From Priapulus caudatus (Eukaryota > Priapulida > Priapulimorpha > Priapulimorphida > Priapulidae), in assembly GCF_000485595.1 (NCBI RefSeq), contig NW_014577062.1:691320-721877 (forward strand): a DNA stretch of 30,558 bases, written 5' to 3'. The notes under the pieces were generated by a model, which ran no database searches, had not been told where the DNA came from, and saw only the letters and a list, made by a program, of their open reading frames with translations. How positions within the stretch are numbered: position 1 is the stretch's first letter; the number at the start of each line of letters is the position of its first letter. Below are positions 22,544 through 30,558 of the stretch, one piece after another. The translations under genes were made by a program, and so were the position numbers.

Positions 22544-23425
22544 ACACGTCAGTACTAGTTCATTTGCCTTTGTGTGAATTTAGGTGTGAATTGTGCTAGT
22601 TCTGCCAATTATCTAGGGCAGTGGTTTTATGGATATATAAGCTTATGTAAACTCCAACCGCTGGTGATTATGCATTAAAATGGGGTATATGCTAAATTGA
22701 AGGCAATTAGTGCGAATGCATGTCTCCATTGAGAATGGGCGCATCTAGTTAGACACCAGTGTTTGAAAACAACACCTTGTATTGTTTGTGTCACTGTGTT
22801 AATGCATGAGCAAGATAGGTAATCACCCACTGTCCTGATAAAAAAAAAAAGTACATGCCTCTTTTAAGTTCTCTTAATTAAATTAGTCCAGATTTCTCAC
22901 ACATCCCTAAATGAATATTTTGCTCTACAAAGAGTAGTTTCACGATGTGATCACGTCAAACTAAACTGCATTTAGCCAATCAGTTGTTACCTTCAACAAA
23001 TATATAATAGACAAATGGATCAGTCTACATCGTTACTAGAGCTTGCAGAGTGTAACAAAACACAATTTATGCGTTTTTATCCTCAGGTATTTCAACAGCC
23101 GAGGGCAATACATAGCCATTTGTCCGTATTACAGTCCCTATTGTTGTACTAATATCTATATATGCTGTATAGTCAATAAATGTACACCACAGTCAAGCAT
23201 TTTACTGTGATAGCATACATTCAGCACAAAAACGCATCAGCGGCAGTATCTATATAATGTTAGCGACCATTGGTCACCCACACCCCCACCACACATGCCT
23301 TTACCAGCAATGCTGCGAATTATATAAAATAAACTTTACACAATGCTTTACGAGGTCAGCGGCATGTGGTTGAACAGGCCCTGCATCAACACATGCTGTG
23401 CCATTTTGTCTACATTTTCTCTTAC
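22544..23425. other. Tail-to-tail spacer between SR gene and eIF4G
   Basis: No coding exon is seen. The two genes converge here, and the sequence probably holds the ends of both 3' UTRs. Extra plus-strand AATAAA hexamers occur near 23175 and 23330. The whole interval is present a second time at 28875-29765. Confidence 0.55.
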
Positions 23426-23431
23426 TTTAAT
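23426..23431 (-). terminator. Candidate poly(A) signal of eIF4G
   Basis: TTTAAT on the plus strand is ATTAAA on the minus strand, about 520 bases after the eIF4G stop. It is the commonest variant of the canonical hexamer; I find no AATAAA nearer to the stop. Confidence 0.4.
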
Positions 23432-23952
23432 GGCAAACTCAAACAATTGGAGCAATACTTTCAGTACGAAGTTGCATTTCTGTGGAATAATAACAATTAA
23501 TGTACAAAAAAATATTCTCAAATTACTATATTATACAGCAGTAACATGAAAGAGGCCCGATTACAATTCAAACCAGGAAAATCAAGCGGGGGCACATAAT
23601 TCTGTCTTAACTTCATTCCTTAGATGGTTTGCTTGCACAATCAGCTTTTGTTGCCTTGCACTCCTCAGCAACACTAAGCCACCACCAAAGCAGTTGTGCT
23701 GCACATCGTCATCACCATTATGATCATTATTTTCATCGTCAGCATTGTCGTCGTCATTGTCGTCATCATCCCAACCGTAGCACCTTTACCATTAAATAAT
23801 GCCACCTTGGCTGTAAAATCAGGAGCAAAGGGTGGGTGACACCTGCCACTCACACTACCTCCACCACGACACGAAGCTTGGCCGTCGGACCTGTTCATAA
23901 GTGCAGGCAAAAAGCATGCAGGTAATTCTTAGCGCATCTATCCACAATGTGG

Positions 23953-26900
23953 TCAACTTTCGTCCAACTGACCCTCGGCGTGAAGCCACGTGAAGAACTG
24001 CACGGCAGATTTGAGTGCAATTGCCTTGCCCTCCTGTTCGGCAGGTTCGTCGTTGGCTTCCCACTGGTTGAATGCGTCTTCAGAGACCACCTCCAGATCA
24101 TATACAGTGTCGATGATGGCCAGGAACAAGCCTAATAGCAAGATACAAGATATTTATGCAAGACACCAATGCAAGCAATCTGTGCGGGTGGCCAGTAATA
24201 TATTAGCAGACACATGTACTATCGACATTAGCTTGGCAATGTTATTGGCTCCATTGTATAATAAACATGGAATAGATTTCGATTCCAAACTAGTACACAT
24301 ACATGGGTACACACATAAGGGAATGATGAGGGTGCACTACATACCAGATGGGTGCGACAGCTTGTGTACGAGTGCTTGGATGGCGTAGAGGGCCTGCAGT
24401 TCGCGTTCCTCCTTGTGATCCATAAAGCGGAGTAGAAGCACACCTCTCTTCTTCAGTAAATCAGGGTCAGCCTTTGCTATCCCTTTGTTATCATCTGAAA
24501 TTTAAATGCCCGACTTCCAGAAAATTCGTGCAAACTATAAGAACGATTACAAAAAAGAAGAACCAGGATGGCAGCAGTTAATTCGAATACAACAGGTAGC
24601 AAGGATAGCACACCTTTAATGACGCTGTGGCACACGGCTGTTACAAGAGCACGAATGAATTCTTTGCTTTTCGTCTTTTCCTCCGGTACACGGCTCTGCA
24701 AAAGTAATGCAATCAATTAAATTAATTTAGCTTAACTTAGCTACTTACAACTAACAAAAGGCAAACAGTATCAGATAATACAGTCTCAGACCAATATCAC
24801 AAGCATGGCTGAATATGTACATGCATAACTGGCGATATTGCCACGCACCTCTATCCAGTCGAAGACCGCTTCGTTGTCGGGGGACTGGTGTAAAAATTTC
24901 TGCAGTTCTTCGCCAATCTGCTCCATAGTCATGTCAAGCTTAGCCACTCTCGAATCGGAGTTGGGCGCCATAAATTCAAGCTTCTAAAAGAAAGTAAAAA
25001 CGAGCTTTTGTACTCAAAACACTGACAACATCCCTACGGCAAATCGTGGGCTGCTGTCCATCATACACAACGATCACGAAGCATTATGACGGATGCAATG
25101 ACACGTGTAGGTCGCCACAGCGAAGATGTTTTAACGGGAAGCTACTCACACTCCTCTGTAGGAACTCCTCGACATTTTCACTAGGATCCAGGAAATCACT
25201 CCACTGAAGTCCAGAACTCCTCCACAGTTCTCCAAGCTTAGCCCCGCCCTGCCGGTAATCATTAATTGCTTTACCATGTTGATGCTGTTGACTCAACATT
25301 TTGACAATCGTATTAAACAAAGAAACATCTTTTCCTGTAACATTCTCAACACTAAAACAATCTATGATCCATCCTCCGATATGTTTGCCCAGACTGAGAG
25401 ATGCTCTTAGAATAAGGAATGTTCTTATTCAATTCAAACTCCTACCATTAGGTGGGATGCGTTGTGCAGCACCTCTGAAACCAACTTTCCTGCACGTCTG
25501 CATTCCACAAGTGGTTTGCAGGCCTCTTTCAGGAAACCCAAGGGCAGCGTGCCATCCAGCACCATGGGACTAATCAGTTCTGCCAAGTAGCCCCAGATGT
25601 GTGGGATGTCCATTGAAATGTCATCAGCACTGTCTAATACCACGGACAGACTGCAGAGGAAATGGGCACATCCGTCAACACATACTGCGACACGTGAAAA
25701 ATAAAAAACTCGAGCGCTACGTATTATTCTGTATATAATTGATTACATTCACCTGAAAAGGCAATAAATTATTACTGGAACGAACTACTATCAATACTCA
25801 TGCTCCATCCACGCATATACATGATTGCAGGCCTTACCCCTTAATGTACATCGGAGGAGAAAGGATGCCCTTCTTTATGAGGTCTCGCAGCAGCATTGCG
25901 ATGTGGTTGCGAGCTACCACTGACCGATCCAAAACGTGGTTAAGCGACACTGACACGACGAAGTCCATGTGTGCATTACAAGCTCCCAGCTCCTCTACAC
26001 ACTTCACAGCCTCCTACAGTGTGCAATATGTTTAGAATGTATAATCAATACACTTGCATATTACTATCGCAAAGAACGAGGCTTGTGCATTTAGTCAAAC
26101 TAGTAATGGAATTACTACTGAGCCTTCCTAGAGATTCTGAAAGATTGCATTACTGATTGAGCTCTACTTCGTACTGTTTCTGCCTAATAGGATCCACAAC
26201 TGACCTAGAGCCTCAGAAACGAGGAATTCATTTGTTCAACAACAAATATCTGATCGGGTGAATAATCATCACAGGCTCAAAAAGAACAGGACTACAAATC
26301 ACTTACAATGTGTAACAGGGTTAATAATATTTAATAATACTAAGTTATGTTCATAGGATCATTCATGAAACAGCCTCTCCCTATTTAAATCCTAAACTAA
26401 ATCTTCAAAGAAATAAACTACTGATATGCAATACGATGCGATGAGCACCCACCTTTAGATCATTGATATGCAAGTACTCATCAAGCATAGCTACAGTTTT
26501 CTTCTCCACATCCTCTTCATTAAGTTCCTTTGCTGGAGCCACGACGGTAGGCTCGTGTTCGAGTATTTCTGGAAGCAAGTGAAAATGAACGATGTGATAA
26601 ACAGATCGCATTCCAGGATTAAGAAATTACCTGTGCACAATGTGGCACTATAAGCATAACAGTGTTGCTTTCAAACATAAAAAATCAAATATCAGGGATG
26701 TTGTTAAGAGCGGAACTGTCAACAAATACCGGAGTGCAGACAATTATAATGACTATGCCTTCAATACAAGTGATTACGTCACCGTAAATACTAAAAAATT
26801 GAAAAATTATTTCCACTTTTTCACAAAATATAAGTAATTCTGTAAATTTTTTATGGTTAAATTGCTGCATTATACTTCCTATTTTAGTACATTGTTCGAT

Positions 26901-28471
26901 GTGAACATACACTCGTGACTCATACATAGCCCATAGCAAGCAATTAATGTCAGGAACATAATATCAAATCGTCCAGGTATTTTGGATTTTTAACTAGTTG
27001 AGAAACAATCTTATCAGGTAAGAATTTGACGACGTTAGTTCTTACTTTTAATGTAAAAAAATGGCAACAAAAATTTTAAAAATTTTACCATAGAAAATTC
27101 GTGACGTAGTCAATTTAATTGTAATGCTTGCATCTCAGCCCCATTACAAATCATTATCATTGCATCTGTATATCAATCAATTAACAACGAAATACACCGT
27201 TAACTGCAAAAAAATCAATTGTTGGCCACATGCTCTGGCAGAAGTTACAAAACATGTAGATTCCTGCCCTATTAACGCAGCCTTTCTGCTCTGCCTCTGC
27301 TTTCCCGGAGCATTGTCAACACATAGATTCCTGCCCTATTAACGCAGCCTTTCTGCTCTGCCTCTGCTTTCCCGGAGCATTGTCAACACTGAATAGTCAA
27401 ACACTGCTCGGACACTTCAAGGCGACACCAAACAAGCTATTAACATAGTCTAGCAAGGTTCATATAGATTATAACATGTATAATGCTTGAGAAATGTCAT
27501 ATTTAGAGTAACATGAAAGTGATGCACAGCAAGACTCAATGAACAAGCACTCTCAAAACCCATTTACGATGATCACGGAAATCATAATTCTCTTCTCTCA
27601 CACAGCGTTAGAGTCAGAGTTAGATGCTTACACATCGATTTATGTTGACCACAGCCTACCTGCTTCTCTGCTACGACTGCCTTCTCTGCTCTGTGAACGA
27701 CTGCCAGGTCGTTGCAAGCTCTTGACAGCAGCTATCGCAGCATCTCTTTCCCTGTCTCGGAGGGGTGCAGCACTAGGCGGTGCCGAAAACTTGCGAAGTG
27801 GCTGAGTTGGTGGCAGCCTGTCTCTCGATTTATCCTCACGTCTGCCAGACAACCTGTTCAGAATACAATAAATAAATATATTTCTACACAGATGCATCAC
27901 GCCTCACAACTACGCAAAAGTAAAGTAGCACGTTAACGATGTGCCCTAAAGAGCACGTCTACAGCACCCACCTCCCACTAATTCTGGGCCTGTTGTCGCT
28001 CCTGTCGTCAGGTCTCACGTTGTCACTGCTGAGTGCGGAAAAGCGGTTGGCGGGAGTGAAAGCCCGAGACTCACTCTCTGGTGTGCTAGCCTTGGTGCCA
28101 CCACTGCTGCCCCTGGCCCAAGCAGCAGCCGGACGCAGACCTCCAGGTCCCAGTTGAATGTGCTCATCCATCGTATTAGTCTGGAAAAGCAAAGGCATAG
28201 CATGAAGAAAATGGCTGCTACGGAATTCAATTTAAATTTACGATAAGGAAACAGTGGAAATCCCTACGATTTTTCGCTACCACAAAAGATTTAGTTAAAT
28301 ATTGGAAAAACAAAGTAACACGTTTGTACGGATTATTAATGCTGACTTCGAGCCTCGACTACATATAAGGTCATACCCTAGAAAATTTCAATTTAGTTGG
28401 ATCAATCGGGACTCTTGACGTCTTTGCTGTGACTGCAGTCCATCCATCATCACCAGAAGGTCTAGGACCAG
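23953..28471 (-). CDS. EIF4G: eIF4G1/3-type initiation factor, C-terminal half (11 exons, 5' part missing)
   Basis: Spliced CDS join: 28471-28377, 28180-27972, 27853-27660, 26568-26453, 26013-25838, 25650-25446, 25344-25150, 24983-24849, 24695-24614, 24494-24345, 24131-23953; 577 residues. Exon 28471 starts in phase 2, so the 5' part lies elsewhere. Order: DDGWTAV..PIDPTKL and QLGPGG..NRFSAL, which precede the MA3 domain in animal eIF4G; an Arg/Ser/Pro linker (exon 27853-27660); MA3 (about 178-385) opening VEKKTVAMLDEYLHINDLKE and including DIPHIWGYLAELI; W2 (about 400-575) with VFDWIE, RELQALYAIQALV and EDAFNQWE...PAEQEGKAIALKS, then a stop. It should scaffold eIF4A (MA3) and Mnk kinase (W2) in cap-dependent translation. 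The W2 end separates it from DAP5. The MIF4G domain is not in the window. The acceptor before 25344 is a non-standard GAG (see findings). Confidence 0.93.
27257..27390. repeat. Tandem duplication of 67 bases in an eIF4G intron
   Basis: TAGATTCCTGCCC starts at 27257 and again at 27324, and the following bases through GGAGCATTGTCAACA are identical in both units. A single unit with its left flank reappears at 28787-28878. Perfect identity means either very recent duplication or an assembly effect. Confidence 0.9.
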
Positions 28472-28786
28472 CTACAGGATACAAACCATCAAAAGCCAAT
28501 GTAAATTTAGTCGACCTTTCTAAACTTGTAAAGCATGATCAAATTATTTTACTAGTCACAAACCACAATCAGGACCCTTTCAAATTGAATTATAGAATTT
28601 TGATTTTACTGAGGTTTTCTTATATAAACCAGAATTTTACTTGACACCTAATCGGTTTCCCTGCTTATAAAGTTCACATAAATTACAACAATGATAGAAT
28701 ATATTGCATATCACCATGCAAAATTTCTTGATTAGTCAGCTTTAAAATACAATTCTAACTGTAGACAACGTCTACTGTCGACTACA
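28472..28786. other. Unique sequence upstream of the first visible eIF4G exon
   Basis: On the gene's strand this is the 3' part of the intron before 28471. It is AT-rich, with no further eIF4G exon in any frame. A 71-codon plus-strand frame at 28429-28644 overlaps the eIF4G exon in antisense and is not a gene. Confidence 0.55.
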
Positions 28787-30558
28787 TGCTCTGGCAGAAG
28801 TTACAAAACATGTAGATTCCTGCCCTATTAACGCAGCCTTTCTGCTCTGCCTCTGCTTTCCCGGAGCATTGTCAACACGTCAGTACTAGTTCATTTGCCT
28901 TTGTGTGAATTTAGGTGTGAATTGTGCTAGTTCTGCCAATTATTAGGGCAGTGGTTTTATGGAAATAAGCTTTTATGTAACACTCAACCTGTGATTATCA
29001 ATTAAAATGGGGTATATGCTAAATTGAAGCAATTAGTGGAATGCAATTTCTCAGCCATTGGATGAATGGGCGCATTAGTTAGACACCGTGTTTGAAAACC
29101 AACCCTTGTATTGTTGTTCACTGTTTAATCATGAGCAAGATAGTATCACCCCACTGTCCTGATAAAAAAAAAAAAAGTACATGCTCTTTTTAAGTTTCTC
29201 TTAATTAAATTAGTCCAGATTTCTCACACATCCCCTAAATGAATATTTGCTCTACAATAAGTAGCTTATTTCACATTGTGATCACGTTCAAACTAAACTG
29301 CATTAGTCAATCAGTTGTTACTTCTAACAAATATATAATTAGACAAATGGATCAGTCTACATCGTTACTAGACTTGCAGAGTGTAACAAAACACAATTTA
29401 TCGTTTTTTATCCTCAGTTTATTCAATCAGCCTGAGGGCAAATACATAGCCATTTGTCCGTTATTTACAAGTCCCTATTGTTGTACTAATATCTATATAT
29501 GCTGTATTAAGTCAATAAATGTACACCACAGTCAAGCATTTTACTGTGATAGCATACATTCAGCACAAAAACGCATCAGCGGCAGTATCTATATAATGTT
29601 AGCGACCATTGGTCACCCACACCCCCACCCACCACATGCCTTTACCAGCAATGCTGCAATTATATAAAAATAAACTTTACAACAATGCTTTATCGAGGTC
29701 AGCGGCATGTGGTTTGAACAGGCCCTGCATCAACACATGCTGTGCCATTTTGTCTACATTTTCTCTTACTTTAATGGCAAACTCAAACAATTGGAGCAAT
29801 ACTTTCAGTACGAAGTTGCATTTCTTGTGGAATAATAACAATTAATGTACAAATTAAATATTCTCCAAATTACTATATTATATCAAGCAGTAACATGAAA
29901 GAGGCCCGATTACAATTCAAACCAGGAAAATCAACTGCGGGTGCACATAATTCTGTCTTAACTTCATTCCTTAGATGGTTTGCTTGCACAATCAGCTTTT
30001 GTTGCCTTGCACTCCTCAGAAACACTAAGGGCCAACCGACTCAAAGCCAGTTGTGCTGCAACATTCGTCCATCACCATTATGATCATTATTTTCATCGTC
30101 GGAGCATTGTCGTCGTCATTGTCGTCATACATCCGAAACCGTCGCACCTTTACCATTAAAAATATGCCACATTGGCTGTAAAAATCAGAGCAAAGGCGGG
30201 TGACACCTGCCACTCACAACTACCGTCTGCCACCGACGACACCAAGCTTGCCGTCGGGACCTGTTCATGTCAGTGCCAGCAAAACACTGCAGGTAATTCT
30301 TAGCGCATCTATCCACGAATGTTGTCAACTTTCGTCCACCTGACACCTCGGCGTGAAGCACACTCAAAACTGCAACGTCATGATTTGAGTGCAATTGCCT
30401 TGGCCCATCCTGTTCGGCAGGTCGTCGTTGGACTTCCCACTGGTTGAATGCGTCTTCAGAGACCACCTCCAGATCATTATACAGTGTCGATGATGCAGAA
30501 CAAGCTATAGTCAAGATACAAAGATATTTATTGCAATGACACAATGCAAGGCATCTGT
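28787..30558. repeat. Direct, indel-rich duplicate of 27229-27323 fused to 22545-24190
   Basis: 28787-28878 matches the intron sequence from 27229; at CAACACGTCAGTACTAG the match switches to 22545 and then follows it, in the same orientation, to the window end. Differences are mainly one- and two-base insertions or deletions, many in homopolymers (for example TTATCTAGGG versus TTATTAGGG, and a longer A run near 29163). The segment contains the 3' UTR and last exon of eIF4G in damaged form. The join has a short ACAC microhomology. I favour unpolished long-read sequence attached by misassembly; a decayed segmental duplication is the alternative. Confidence 0.85.
30325..30504 (-). pseudogene. 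Frameshifted copy of the last eIF4G exon
   Basis: This matches 23953-24131 but carries several small indels. DLEVVSEDAFNQWE is intact in one frame, after which the frame shifts before the GKAIALKS helix, and the terminal Ser-stop is in another frame. It has no upstream eIF4G exon in the window. It is part of the duplicated block and is either a sequencing-error copy or a true relic. Confidence 0.8.

Noticed and set aside
23990-24388. 132-codon plus-strand frame opposite the end of eIF4G
   Set aside because: It is antisense to the W2 exons, crosses two eIF4G splice sites and has no homology of its own.
29239-29667. 142-codon plus-strand frame in the right-hand block
   Set aside because: It exists only through indels in the duplicated 3' UTR spacer; the first copy at 22916-23310 has no equivalent frame.
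30185-30544. A second eIF4G gene
   Set aside because: Only one frameshifted exon is present, inside the duplicate block, with no preceding eIF4G exon.

Overview
The window is eukaryotic and animal. It carries three spliced genes whose products are recognisable through exon-by-exon homology with GT-AG introns and compatible phases: PRCC (minus strand), an SRSF10/SRSF12-type SR splicing factor (plus strand) and the C-terminal half of an eIF4G1/3-type translation initiation scaffold (minus strand). The AT-rich sequence, dense small DNA transposons, TTAGGG-type interstitial telomeric repeats and moderate intron sizes fit an invertebrate metazoan; a sponge or another early-branching animal is plausible, but I cannot place the species from sequence alone. 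Nearly all of the computed open frames longer than 60 codons are shadows or intron noise; the real coding sequence is in exons of 19 to 613 bases.

Layout. 1-2203 is mostly AT-rich non-coding sequence with a foldback element (1207-1400); a possible minus-strand first exon lies at 2204-2222. 3433-10266 is PRCC, 8 coding exons, complete (590 aa). Its introns host a TA-flanked repeat (4735-5421), two small foldbacks, a TIR element (8389-8634) and a piggyBac-like MITE flanked by TTAA (8965-9473). 10267-10859 is a short divergent promoter region. 10860-22543 is the SR protein gene, 6 coding exons (197 aa); its introns are a transposon graveyard: telomere-like repeats, a degenerate PHD-finger/transposase remnant, hAT-like MITEs and a nested transposon complex of about 2.8 kb in intron 3. 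22544-23425 is a tail-to-tail spacer. 23426-28471 is the 3' half of eIF4G: 11 exons covering the Arg/Ser-rich linker, the MA3 domain and the W2 domain, with an intact stop; the 5' half with the MIF4G core is absent.

From about 28787 to the end the window repeats itself: a piece of an eIF4G intron (27229-27323) is fused to a direct copy of 22545-about 24190. The copy differs mainly by one- and two-base insertions and deletions, which frameshift the duplicated last eIF4G exon. That pattern looks more like unpolished long-read sequence joined by misassembly than like a natural segmental duplication, and it probably explains why the upstream eIF4G exons are missing.

The three genes all act in mRNA biology (PRCC with spliceosome/mRNA export factors, SRSF10 in splicing control, eIF4G in cap-dependent initiation), but I see no reason to call them an operon-like system. 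I did not find a convincing undescribed system; the most interesting signals are the misassembly-like duplication, the nested transposons, and possible alternative splicing in the SR gene.
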